Assembly: GCA_037074705.1 (NCBI GenBank)
Contig: CM073596.1
Coordinates: 24,154,001-24,218,000 of the forward strand
From: Zhengitettix transpicula
Lineage: Eukaryota > Arthropoda > Insecta > Orthoptera > Tetrigidae
Direction: 5' to 3'
Length of the DNA: 64,000 nt
In this document: one piece after another, positions 46,436 through 57,959 of the stretch
How the letters are laid out: each line of letters begins with the position of its first letter
Position numbering within the stretch: position 1 is the stretch's first letter
Translations under genes and position numbers: made by a program
Notes under the pieces: model-generated
Told to the model about the DNA's origin: nothing
Databases searched by the model: none
What the model saw: the letters and a program-made list of their open reading frames with translations, nothing else

Positions 46436-46793
46436 TGTGGACAATCCACGTTGTGGCCAGTTCCCTATAATAGCATTTGAAGAGATAGAAAGGGTTTAAG
46501 TGGGAGGAAATGCAATGTAGCCAAAGTTTAACTAGGGTCCCCGAACTATCCCACCCGACATTAGTCTATATCTGGTGCATAGAAAGCCACAGAGAAACCG
46601 TGGTCGGTCTCTCCATACTCGTTCCACGTCCTCTGGGATTTGCTGTGGGGACAAAAATTCACGTTTGCAGGTAGATGGTGGCGGAAGACATCTCGCCGTA
46701 AGACCAACGTATGAGACCTTACACCTTTCCAAATTTGTCCTAAGAGTCTCGGCTTATGGGTTACTTTATTTAATTACTCTGGTCAAAAAATAA
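46436..46793 (-). mobile_element. Poly(A) short retroelement, copy S5 (old, diverged)
   Basis: Order of blocks follows the family (CCA.GT.GTGGC.A.T.CCCT, then AACTAGGGTCCC, then TGCTGTGGGGAC), with many substitutions and gaps. It sits tail to tail with S4. Confidence 0.7.
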
Positions 46794-46869
46794 TAAAGCT
46801 AAAAAACGACATACTACTCTTGGCGTATGGTATTTACGATAAATATTTTATTTTTATTTTTGAGTATTT

Positions 46870-46910
46870 GGGTAATCCATGTGGTGGCAATTTCTTTTTA
46901 ATAGCATTGA
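46870..46910 (-). mobile_element. Poly(A) short retroelement, 3' scrap S6
   Basis: GGGTAATCCATGTGGTGGCA then ATTTCTTTTTAATAGCATTG is the 3'-terminal 40 bp of the family only. Confidence 0.65.
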
Positions 46911-46919
46911 TTTACGGAC

Positions 46920-48060
46920 TCTAATTGGCGCTCGGCCTTTGACCTGTAGTCCGTGACTAGCAGTGGGCTCCAAATTGTCACTTTAATCCTTTTATTACGT
47001 TTGCCTAAGAATTATAATTTATATAATAATTATATTTATTAATTATTATAATAAATTGTTGAAATTATAAACATGGTCAGAATTTTACCAATTTGTCATA
47101 ATTCTGAGAAACTAATAAAGTAACTTTCTTCACAATTTTACTACAACCACGAAACATTGCGATCGAATATTTTATTTGGCACATTATTTGACACGGTAAA
47201 CAAAGAAGTGGTTGCACCGTTGCGAAGTTGAGCGAATACAGGACAGAGACAATAGATAGCCAACACGGCGGCGTTATTTCGGGACCGGGTCAGGAGTTTC
47301 CGAAACTCTGATGCAAGATCTACAAAAATTAATTTTCCCAGGATATTCACACGGTGACATAATAAAACTCTCCGGGTTCATTTATAGAGTGATTCATAAC
47401 ACCCTGCAAATATTATCTTCTCATTTCTCACCATGCGGATGGTTTTTGGAGAGCACGAAATACAGTTCCCCCGCATCTTCGAACTGTTTTTATTTTATTC
47501 ATTGTTACATTGATATCACGACAATACTTATTGCATTACATTATTTTTAAAATTACGCAAGTTTTTGTTAATCGTACATTAAAATAAAATTTTATGGATT
47601 TGGGAAATATCATTAATATTTTATTTTAATTATTTGCCGATTTTCTTCGTGTAAGGAAATCATATCCATACATTATTATAGAAATGTAGATTATAATAAT
47701 ATACTTTATGTACTAATGGTTTTCGACTTACGACATATTATAATTAAAATAATTATTTTTCGTCTTGCAATATAATTGCTCAACTGAATAAATAAAATTC
47801 GAAAAATATCCTACAAGGGAAACACGTTAATTAGAAAAAAGCATTATATATTAGTAAAAAAATTAGCTTTTCTAATCCCTATTCACCTAAATTTAGTTCG
47901 AAAATTGTCCTATCAACTGGTAAATTACTAATTGTTGCATTTACATTACAATTTAATGCTAGATCGTGTTTTTGCTTGGTGGACTAAATTTGGTTACGAG
48001 ATGTTTAATTTATTATAATGACTATTGGTCATTTAACTCAGAATATTTTTAAATGATTTG
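46920..48060. other. AT-rich, no gene recognised
   Basis: Short frames at 47141-47350 (-) and 47311-47550 (+) match nothing known. Confidence 0.42.
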
Positions 48061-48086
48061 ATTCAATGTTTAATAAACCAAACAAC

Positions 48087-48116
48087 GTTTCATCCCGACA
48101 TTTGGGAATTCTTCAG
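48087..48116 (-). ncRNA. Hammerhead-like motif (function unproven)
   Basis: Minus strand: CTGAAGA (48110-48116), arms TCCC/GGGA (4 bp) around a 7-nt loop, then GAAAC (48087-48091). Helix II is short and closes with a U-U mismatch. Same interpretation as 43958-43986. Confidence 0.35.
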
Positions 48117-48119
48117 ATG

Positions 48120-50490
48120 TTACAATTTTAACTTTAAGATAGAATAAAATAAAATTATATAATGCAATAAATAATATCCATATATTGCGATTTTAATTAG
48201 TAATTAATTACAGTAAAGAAACGTTTTTGATCTAATTTTCAAATAACATGGGATTGTGTAATTTATGAACGGACTATAACCGGCTGATACACTGCAATCG
48301 TGACTTAGGCAAATAACTTTCCACCTGATTAGAATAAAACCAAACAAAAATTTGTCAAGTGTCAAAGTAGTGTTTAGAAATTTGCCTGTCAGTTATTGAC
48401 GGGAAGTTTTATCGGTGCTATCAGCCTGATATGATTACGCGAAGGGACAAGCAGATGCACTTGTGTGCAGGAAAATAATTCCATCCATGTGTGGAATTTA
48501 TTTATTTATTTCAGACTCTTTCACTCAAACGGAAGTGAACGCACAAAATGTTGGAATCGTTCAATTCCTGAGCGCTAAAATTTTCTATCCGTTTTGAATG
48601 CAAATGTTTACGATTCGATTGGTTCGTATTAATATTTAAAAGCAGCATTGTGTAGTAATAATATGATCATCTTATCCAAAATTTTATGCTAAAACGTATT
48701 TATATTTTAATTAATACAGTTTAGATATAATAATGTTAATCGGTAAATTACAAAAATGATAAAACTTGTTAAGTAGTTAGTTTCCATTAAAATTATATAT
48801 GAAAATTAGAAGAATAAGTTTCTGTACAGGAAATGTGTTTTCCATTTAATCGGACTGCATTGTTCTTGTAAGCGTATTTAATAATCTGGATTTTAATTTT
48901 CATGTATTACATATCTTCTTAAACTTTACCTCTCTAAATTATTCTGAGTCCATGCGTCTCGGTGTTAGAGAAAAGTGCGTTTCTATGATTTACGATAGGT
49001 ATATTACACAATGGGAGTTTTTAAGCTTCCTAAAACACGTGTACGTTAACTCATACCGAGTAAGTATTGTTTTTCTCGTCGAAATACAGATTATTTATTG
49101 TTTACTCATTTTAATCCTTCATTGAAAACATCACAATGAGAGCAAGCGTTGCGAATATCCAATTTTACGTCTTGAAGGTGATCATTCAGATGCGTTCGAG
49201 AGTTGAATGTTGGGATACTTGAATTTCCTGCTAGTTTCGCGTCTATGATGTTCGTTATATAAGGATCTGTTGAAAGTCTAATGATGGGTCACGTGTATAT
49301 CACAGTCCGTACGAGTGAGGCGGCTCTTGCATATTCGATTGTGGTAGCAAGTGGGCCAAGGTGCTGGAAGGTTCTACATCAATTAATCGCTTCATTTTTG
49401 CATCGCAGTTCGATTCGCATAAATTACTAGGCCTCTGATCCGTCAACCAGACTAACGTACAGCAAACAGTCGTTCAATAAAGAATGATATAATATTTGAA
49501 CGACATTCCGTTACTGATCCTCCAAATTTTAATGATCGTCAAAGTCGTAACATTCCATGCAATAGATTAATGAAAACTATTTCTGCAACATTTATCACAG
49601 CTTCTGATGAATAGAAACGCTTGCTACAAAGGCGTTTCAGCATATTCGGGAAAATATAAATCCGAACTGTCACCATATCCCGAGCTAAAAGGTGAACACT
49701 TCACAAAATTCGCGTTGTTCGACCCATCGTGATGCTTTGTAATGAGCCATTTTGCGATTTATCGTAGTCACATCATCTGTTGTAATATTACCATAACCTT
49801 TGCATTCTTTGAGACTAGGCGCTTACCTATTTCTTCAGACACGTGTATCCTCTTACTCTTTACGTTTTCACAATCACCATTAAACAGTAACTCTCTATTT
49901 ATGACTGCTGTGAGTTTCATTTCAGACCTGATGATTTCACTATGTGTTTTTTTTGTTACGCAGATGAATCAACTGACTAATAAAACAATCAGGATGGCAG
50001 CAGGTAAGACCTCATCTATTGGTACAGTACTAAATTTAGAATTTATTATTGGCAATCGTAGTTTAGCTAAAGTTGCAAATACTAAATTTAAAAAGATGGT
50101 TGTGAGTCAGTGTTATTTTTAAAGTCAGTGATCTGCATTGTGGAGGAAGAAATGTTAAAGACCTAATTGTGCAATTCAAGCGGAGTGTACTGTAATCATG
50201 AAATTGAATTGAGGCGCTTTGTTAAAAATAAGTCAATACAGCTTAAGAAAAAATATTTACCACATCAGTTTATTAAGAAAACTAGTGAAATATCTACTTA
50301 ATTAGTGACTATATTTTGTTGAGAGAGATGGAATAGGTCACATTTTTTAGAAGTTATATTTTCTCGTCCATAACGTGGAGAAAAGGATAAGAACATGCGG
50401 AACATGTCGATCCATATTACTTTTTCTTTATTTATCCTTGGATCTATAGCCCATTGACGACACGGCTGCCTGACTGTCACCTTCTGTGAC
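48120..50490. other. AT-rich; one unrecognised 126-codon frame
   Basis: The plus frame 49742-50122 (126 codons) has hydrophobic stretches in its first two thirds and a polar tail. It has no recognisable domain, and its AT-rich codon use is what neutral sequence here would give. I do not call it a gene. Confidence 0.35.
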
Positions 50491-50499
50491 ACATTCTGG

Positions 50500-50645
50500 A
50501 GTGGTCAGCGTAGTGATTCTCCTTCAGTCGTAACCCCAGGTTTCATGACCATGACGAGCTCAAACATACACGCCTATGTCAGGATTCAAACCCGGGAGCT
50601 CTGAGATACGACACTGTGATGCACTGCACGCTGAATGATCCATAT
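50500..50645 (-). mobile_element. tRNA-derived SINE fragment
   Basis: On the minus strand TCAGAGCTCCCGGGTTTGAA then TCCTGAC gives a good B box and T-arm (50581-50596). GTGCATCACAGTGTCGTATC upstream is a worn D/anticodon region. The stems do not close as a tRNA. Confidence 0.45.
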
Positions 50646-50649
50646 TACA

Positions 50650-53085
50650 GCAAGAGTAAATTCACGAATTGGCTGACCTGTAATTATAACTCCTCTAATC
50701 AAGAAAACAGACAAATACGTGAAACTACTATTATTTTTAATATCGATCCTTTCTTTTTAAGTTAATGAATCTATAGCTGATTGAGTCAGGAACACGTTAC
50801 TGGCTAATTTTCAGGTAGACACATCCGTGACGTCAAAATTACGTCATCACGTTTATCGCTTATTACGCTTTATGCCAACCTTACTCATCGCTTTACCTAA
50901 CTGCTTTTCAGTATTTGTCTGGCAACTTCCACTGATAATAAGTTGTAATGGGGTGATTAAGTACACGCGAATTCTGTCAACACCAAGTGAAAATAAATCA
51001 CAAATGATCGGTGTGGTATGTAGAGTAAAAGTTTTTTGTATTTATTGGAAAAAAAATTTCTGATATCGAGTTACATTTTTGCCTGACAAATATATATTTT
51101 CTTTAGAGGAAGCCGATTTACATTTCAACAATTTTGCTCCAATTTCAACACAAATTTATTTAAATTAATTAAATCCTTTATTAGTCAGAGAAGGATAAAT
51201 TTCAAACTTTGCCAAACCCACTAATATACACGGTTATGTGGAGTCAGAATTGTTATTAAATTTAGTTTTACTTACCTGCTACTGACTTTTGTACATTTTA
51301 CATTAATAACACAAAATTATACTTAAAACAAAATTACATTTATAATATAATCAAATATTTTCTTACATAATCATTCGTAAATTAAAATCTTACCTTTAAT
51401 CAACATTAATAATTCGGAAAATTTTGAACCAGAGAAATCGATATCAACAGCAATAACCAAATTTTACATTTTCATTACGATATTGTTTAAAATATAATTA
51501 CCTCTATAGTGCTTTACAAAAAAAAACATATTTCAATCTAGAGGTTCTAGAAGGAGCTATAAAATTCAATTTATCAGGTAAATCAACGCAATAAATATCA
51601 TTTTTTACTAACTTAAAATAAATTTTAAATATTTAGAGCAACTTTCAGATTCCAGAGATGGAATTTCAAATGCTGTAACAATATTTTTATTATAATGGTT
51701 TGTAAATGGGTCTTCATTCTGTAAGACTTAAAAATTATGTTGTACAATTTCAGTTTTCTTGATAAATTTATTTGTGAAGGGTGACCACACTATAGATCCT
51801 AATATTAATATTGGTTTCACCAACCATACGTATAACATTTTAACAGTTATTGGATGATGGAATAATTTCATTTTATTCTGATAAAACCAAAAATTTATAC
51901 AGCTTTATTAATAGAATGTCAATTTGGGATATAATATTATTCCTAAGTCTTTAATGACATGTACTATTTCCAAGGCACAACCACCAATATTATAAAGAAA
52001 AATCATAACGTTTCTAGCTCTAGAGAATGTAATTGTTTTCATATATTTAATTTTATATAATTCTTATAAATCAATACAAGTTGCAATAGATTTATATATT
52101 TTAAAAGCATCTGCGAACAACAAAAATTTAACAGAAATAGATTATATATGATTTATAATTTATTAATTACTCTCATCAAGGACAGATTCATGCCAATTGG
52201 AAGAGGTTTCTCGTTACCCAAAGGTAGGGCCTATATATAAAGCTTTCATATCAGTAGATATCTCTACATAGCCGATCAGCTGAATCCGGCATAGAATTCT
52301 CGAATCAATCCGTATGAAGCAGTAAAGTTTTATTCCTCTGTGCCACAGGGAAAAGACTCGTAGTCAAAGAAAATTTTATCAATCAACCCAGAAACTAGAA
52401 AGAATTATTATAGCACTTTTTTTTCTCGGGATGAAAGATTGTCTTTTTTAATTTTTTCTCTCAACAATTTCTGTTTTGAAGCGGAGTATCTCCAATTAGA
52501 ATTCAGAGCACAAAGGGGAAAAAAGCTTGACAATTTCTAATTTAGAGCTTAGTTCTCGTCTACTGCGCAGCAGCATTATAGCTATAGCTACCGGTTTCGA
52601 CTCAGGTGAGGAGCAAAACGTAGTGAGCGCTCGACCTTGCAATGTTCACAACTGTTATTAAACATGACACATGACGGCTCGTGAATGAGCCAAAAACCAC
52701 ATTAAATCTTAGCACACCTCAACTTTTTATTTGCTTCAAAAAATACATTCAAGCTAATTCTGGGATAGTCAAATTTAATCATAAATTGATCGATTTTGTA
52801 AATCATTCAGAAATATTTCTTGGTAAATAAATCTGATTATTCGCGTTTTAAATTAGTAACTCAAGCTTAACGAATGCAATTATTTTAATATTTATCTACA
52901 AAGACTTCAACGAGTTTTTTTTATTATTATTAAATTTTGTTAGTTCGGTGAGTAATGTTGATGTAGCACATGCTTCAGTGATTTGACTCGTCAGAGGCAG
53001 GCGAGCAACGTTGAAACGTGTTCAGCTCTATAAAGCGCTGTTCTGTCAATGTAACTAATGCACATTACCACGTCATCCTGCAAAA
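50650..53085. other. AT-rich, no gene recognised
   Basis: TGACGTCA occurs at 50828-50835. At 52980-53020, GTCAGAGGCAGGCGAG followed by TTGAAACGTG is another CTGA...GAAACG-like string, not convincing. Confidence 0.4.
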
Positions 53086-53092
53086 ATGCTAC

Positions 53093-53340
53093 TCGTGGTG
53101 GTCTGGTATTAGAGTGCCGGCCTCTAAAATCCAAGGTCGTGTGTTCGAAATTTAAAAGGTTCTGGAATTCTATCGAACTCGCATTCCTTCGAATCTGACG
53201 CTAAAACCACAAGTCTTTACTCCAATATTCTGCATTATTACACGAAAATGTAGTCCCCCCTCTCTTCACGAAACCATTGACGAAGGTCTTCCAAGAATCA
53301 GCTCCTTGTGTAAACCCAAGAAAAAGCCTCATTAATTAAC
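53093..53340 (+). mobile_element. tRNA-derived SINE (tRNA-like head at 53093-53155)
   Basis: TGGTATTAGAGTG (53104-53116) corresponds to the A box and D arm, CCGGCCTCTAAAATCC to the anticodon arm, and GTGTTCGAAA (53141-53150) to the B box and T loop, with spacing as in a tRNA. Stems are imperfect and no CCA-side acceptor strand is present, so it is a SINE head rather than a gene. The body extends to about 53340; the ends are not resolved. Confidence 0.55.
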
Positions 53341-53344
53341 TTTT

Positions 53345-54455
53345 TTAAGGATTAAGTCACTACGCTAGCTATTATTCGTCTCGTAAATTTATAAATTCCA
53401 TTTTTCATTTAATATCAGTAAAAAAAACTATCTGATTATGGCCTGGTTGGAATTATAATGCAGTTAACATAATTAGCTACGGTCTGTAAATAAGGTTTAG
53501 CTCTGTTTTTTTTTATAGTTACGGTTTAGTTTCAATATACAAAATCCTGATCAGAAGATTTCCCACCTTCTCATCAGTCTCTTATATTTGCAAATTGGTC
53601 CACCTGTCCAAAATAATATTTAAACGTTTTGTAAACAACTTTATACTTTGGTACCTAAAAAAAACTCATCAAGAATAAAATAACGCAAAAAAAGTAACTA
53701 ACGGTGAAAAATTTGCATTATAAGTCCACCATTGCTTGAAGACAAAAGTGGAGAGTTTTGTGCATCGAAGCGTGTACTGTGGACATCATGAGCCATTTAC
53801 TATGCAATTAGAGCGTGTTTCGCCAAGCGTAGGAGAAATTCTAGTTTATAATTTAGCTGATGTTCGCCAATTCGTTTGGTTATTTCCACAAGATATGTAT
53901 AAAACTTTTTATACGTTTTATAATACGTTAAAATGATCCCTTATTTGGTCCACTTGATTTAAAAAGGGTCACATAATTCTTTTTTTACGTATTTTTTTAT
54001 TTGTAATTGAAATTGATTCTACGATTGTCTTCATGAATTAGAAAAATATATTATTACTAGCTGAAAAGTTTGGCGGGAAAACGTCTTGACGGTTGTGATG
54101 TTATGATGAACGATACGAAAAAGTAAATGTAGGGATACATTCTTTCAAATTTGTCGTATTAAAGCATGTATTGATATTTCAGAAATGATTGTACGATTTG
54201 TTTTGCACACATGAATTTTTTTGTGTGTGAGACATTTTCCCCTAAAAGATTTAAAAGTTTCAGCGTTTTGGATCAGCTGTATTAAAGTTGTGCTTCAATA
54301 TCGCATCAAACAGGGATGTCAGTTCAATTATATATTAGTTGTCTATGATCATGAACCAGGAAACTACCGGGGGACTTTTCTGATAACAATAGGAAAAGAC
54401 ACTATAAAATCTGAGGGCGTTCTTCGTAAAGAGAAGGAAATGGGCTTGCATTGGG
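53345..54455. other. No gene recognised
   Basis: Plus frames 53736-53936 (66 codons) and 54221-54463 (80 codons) look somewhat protein-like in composition, but no family is recognised. Confidence 0.35.
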
Positions 54456-54466
54456 CACAATAAAAC

Positions 54467-54972
54467 TTTTTTTTAGGGCAACAGGCTACTTGAGGGTAAT
54501 ACACATAGTGGCAACTCCCCTTTAATAGTATAGGAAGGGATTTGAAAGGGGGGATGCGGAAGTGTATATGAAGGTAGCAAATGGTTAACTAGGGCCCTTG
54601 GCTATAGTTTAAGGATCCTACCCGCCATTCACCTAAAAGTAATGCAGGACAAACCCTAGAAAACCTGTATCAGGTAGGTCGGGCATTTGGTACTTGTCCC
54701 ACGCCCTTCCGATGGCGGGAGAGGGGTTTTCAGTGGGGTCGCAGCTTTCCCCTCGCCGGTCCTTTGACCAGTTTAGGAGGCAGCTGGCCGACTATTACAA
54801 TAGGAATAGAGAACAACTCTTAACGTATGCCCAAGGTCTGTGACCCGGAACATACACCTCTCAAAACAGGCCTAGGTGCCTCGGCATGTGGGAACCTTAG
54901 TTCAAAAAACCAGAGAGATGTGAAGGTTATCCCCAAAGGTAGCCTCCTCCAGAGCTCACGTTGATCATTCCC
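54467..54972 (-). mobile_element. Poly(A) short retroelement, copy S7 (full length)
   Basis: Minus copy with a T run (54467-54474) and the complete family order out to GAGCTC. An imperfect target-site duplication may flank it: CACAATAAAACT (about 54457-54468) and CGCAATAAAGCT (54973-54984), 10 of 12 identical with two transitions. That would set the element's 5' end at about 54972. Confidence 0.87.
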
Positions 54973-55464
54973 CGCAATAAAGCTGATGTGTCGTATTCAA
55001 ATAAAGGCAGAAACGCAGACCGACAAGAGAAAAATAAATATGGAAGCGACGGATTGAAGGGGACACATGGACGAGTCTCAGTAGTGGAGCGATGTGCTTT
55101 GGTTCTACTATCCCATGGGAAAGACATGCAGACTAGTTTTGGATCCATTATTTGTGGGTTTTTTTCGGGACATGTGCACACTAGAGAAAGCTTTGCTGCT
55201 GGAGGGACGTGTACGGCCTGGCGCCGGCTAGGTCGTGCCCTCAAAGGTTATCTTTGGTCGCCAGCTTTGGCTAACAGTGAGAAACAAGCGAAGGAAGTTC
55301 TCCAGCTGCTGCCTATGTCCAAATTCCTTCACACTCGCAGTACCAATGTGTATCGCCAACTCGTGCGTTGCATTATTTCCCACCAAGGACGGAACCTTGG
55401 AGTTGGTACAGCGCTTTTACGTTGTAGTGATTTATTAGCAAAGTCCCTGATGTGCTTTTGTTGA
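54961..55464 (+). CDS. Unidentified 167-codon open frame (doubtful)
   Basis: Longest frame in the window. It starts at the 5' edge of S7 and is GC-richer than its surroundings. The N-terminal third is basic and polar; the middle has a Gly/Cys-rich piece (about residues 55-80); the end is basic with Cys residues. No domain, signal peptide or clear membrane segment is recognised. Frames on the opposite strand (54927-55244, 55329-55529) are open too, so openness may be compositional. It might be an exon, a captured fragment or chance. Confidence 0.15.
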   Translation: MIIPRNKADVSYSNKGRNADRQEKNKYGSDGLKGTHGRVSVVERCALVLLSHGKDMQTSFGSIICGFFSGHVHTRESFAAGGTCTAWRRLGRALKGYLWSPALANSEKQAKEVLQLLPMSKFLHTRSTNVYRQLVRCIISHQGRNLGVGTALLRCSDLLAKSLMCFC

Positions 55465-55469
55465 TCAGA

Positions 55470-55905
55470 CAGGTTCCTCAGGTCCTGCGTGAACATGTTG
55501 CTGCTCCACTGCCTTCCCAATTCCAACACCTGGATTCAAACTAACCTAAAATATATATTTAGTTCTCTTACTCTTAATGATCACAGTTATGTATTACTTT
55601 ATATAATATATTAAACATTGTAAACGCAGAAGTTATAACTAGAAGAACAAATTGTCTGATTTTTTTACCCCGATGTATCAAGAGAATCTATCAGCCCTGA
55701 ATGATTAAGAATATATTGGAACACCAAGTTACTCCAGGTTTGGTTAACGCAGTAACTGAAGCTACAGTGCTGATCAAAGTATATAGAACAATTAATTAGG
55801 GAAGTCATTTAAGTAACAAACTGATATCTGACGTGTCACACCAGTAACGACAGAGAGAGGGCCAACAAATGATGACCATTCATTTGTGATTCACTGGTAA
55901 TGATG
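55470..55905. other. AT-rich, no gene recognised
   Basis: Nothing identified. Confidence 0.45.
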
Positions 55906-55914
55906 TAATTGTTA

Positions 55915-56120
55915 CATGCATGGATGTCCGGGCCGCACGCTGAGCCTTATAGGGAGAGATTCCCTTGAGCCTCCAATCGGTTTCTTTTCGGCGAGCAGTC
56001 TGCGTGTAGTGGGCGGAGTGACATCACTGACTGACTTCAACACCAGCCATGTGACGCCTCCTTGTCTGCCCGATCATATTAGGCCTTGGGCGGAGAACCA
56101 ATATTTATGCATCAGATCTT
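55915..56120. promoter_or_regulatory. GC-richer patch with promoter-type motifs (weak)
   Basis: Within 200 bp: CCAATCGG (55974), GGGCGGAG twice (about 56012 and 56089), and GTGACATCAC (56020-56029), one base from a CRE palindrome. No TATA/Inr arrangement is clear. An 86-codon frame (55916-56176) is not recognised. Confidence 0.2.
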
Positions 56121-56424
56121 CGACACTGCTCTTGTTCAATTTTTATGAAGTATCGAAGAAACACGTAGGAAACTAAATTGTACCCAGCTAATAAGCGGGT
56201 ACCACTCGCGCTTTTAAATGAATGCAAAATTTAAAAAAAAAAAAGGTCCAGTAATACAAGTATGAAATTTTGGAAGAAAACCATAGAAAATTTTGCATAG
56301 CATCTCTCAAAGGAATATGAATATAAAGAGGGATTAACAATTGGGTATCCGGATGAATGCTTACTGTCGTACGTGGAAAGGTTACTTAAATATTTTTTTA
56401 AGTGTGTAATTTGAAACTAAGACC

Positions 56425-56520
56425 GGCAGACGTGGCACCGTGGATTGAATATTAGGCTGTCAAATACTGGAGAATGCACCAAATCACAACTCAAATGGCA
56501 TGTGGTTCGACGAATAATTT
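56425..56520 (+). mobile_element. Possible tRNA-derived SINE scrap
   Basis: TGGCACCGTGG (56433-56443) is a good A box and GGTTCGACGAA (56504-56514) a partial B box. Their separation is longer than in a tRNA, so an insertion or coincidence must be assumed. Confidence 0.25.
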
Positions 56521-56524
56521 GGAC

Positions 56525-57675
56525 ATTGATATCTGAAATTTCAATAATTAAGTAGTAAAATAGGTTACTAAATAAGTTACATCTAATTTCATCTTTTAGT
56601 GTTTTATTTTCAATTATTTTATTTTATTTATATTATTTTATATAAATTTTCGATCTGTGTTTATACTTGAATAATACATATAGAATGGTTGAAAATCGAT
56701 CTGCTAAGAAATCCAAGTCAGGCATCTGAACGTGTCAAACCTCTAGAGAAACTTTTGACGACTTAAGATACACAATCATGACATTTATTACCACTGCTCT
56801 CTAAATCATACTTTATGGTCCATATTTATATACTTCAAAATTACAAATGCCAAGAACTTACGTAGGATAAGACATTTCTGTGTGCCGTGCCCAATTATCG
56901 AATGAATATGGAAAGAAAAATAAATGAAATTAATAGAATGTATTATTATGTATTTAACGTCTGATGTTAATATTAAAAAAAACTTTTACTTAGATTACAA
57001 ACAAGTGAATTACTGGTTTTTTAATCTTAAAATTTTTACCTTTACATCTGAATATAGGCCTTTGTCAATCATATAGGGCAAAAAGAAAGAATCAAGCAAA
57101 AAAAGCGAAGATGAGTCATGCATTTTTACTGCAGAATCTGTGACATGTGTAATCTTTGTATTTATATATTTTTTCCCAATTTTAATTTTTAAAAAAAAAT
57201 TACGATTTAAAATATCAGTAATTCTATCTTTCATATATGTCAACGTTTTTTAAGATATATTAGCAGGTGATACTTTTTGGCGAGTGATTTATTTTTAGAA
57301 TTGGCACCTCAAATGTATTCTGTGATGAGATTATTAGCATTTTAGTACAGTTCAAATCGACAGATAAACGTTGGAAGGAAGAATGAATAATTTGATTTTT
57401 AACTACATGAAAAAGATTGCTATTCACTTATTATTTTATTCATCTTCGAATGAAATATCATTCTCGAGTAAATTTCCTAATACATAAATATATTTTCACA
57501 TTTACATCAGTGATCCGTAAGGAATCGTAAGCTAAAACGAGGTACAATTCAATAAATGGAAAATTGGTAATAAAGGATTAGGTAAAGCGAATAAATGTCT
57601 CCAATATTTTAAAATAACAATCAATCAATGGACGAGTTTTCGCAGGACGATTTAAGATAAACTTGCATAAAATTC
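56525..57675. other. AT-rich, no gene recognised
   Basis: The 77-codon minus frame (57010-57243) is Lys/Ile-rich, as expected from AT-rich noise. Confidence 0.42.
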
Positions 57676-57679
57676 AATG

Positions 57680-57955
57680 TTGGTCCGAACTGTTTCCCAT
57701 GTCCATTGTCCTGCCACGTTGGACTTGTAGATGCAAATGGTAGTGTGTTAATTTGATTTCTCGCAGCACGACGTCTGCCCCTCCCCCTCGAAGTCCACCG
57801 TTGGCAGAAAAAGCGCTTACGCAACGAAAGGGAACGGAATGCGAGCCTCTATCCAACGTGCCTAATTCCTTGGACAAACACTGAATACGCGACATCCGTG
57901 TCTGTAATAGATGAGGCACAGTCAGCCATAGGACAGTTAAAGAGTCCACAATCAT
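57680..57955. other. GC-richer patch, unidentified
   Basis: Two minus frames (57621-57824 and 57674-57955, 93 codons) cover it; neither is recognised. Confidence 0.2.
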
Positions 57956-57959
57956 CTAT

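Noticed and set aside
49742..50122. 126-codon gene
   Set aside because: No domain, AT-driven composition and no supporting splice or promoter signals; chance or decay is likelier.
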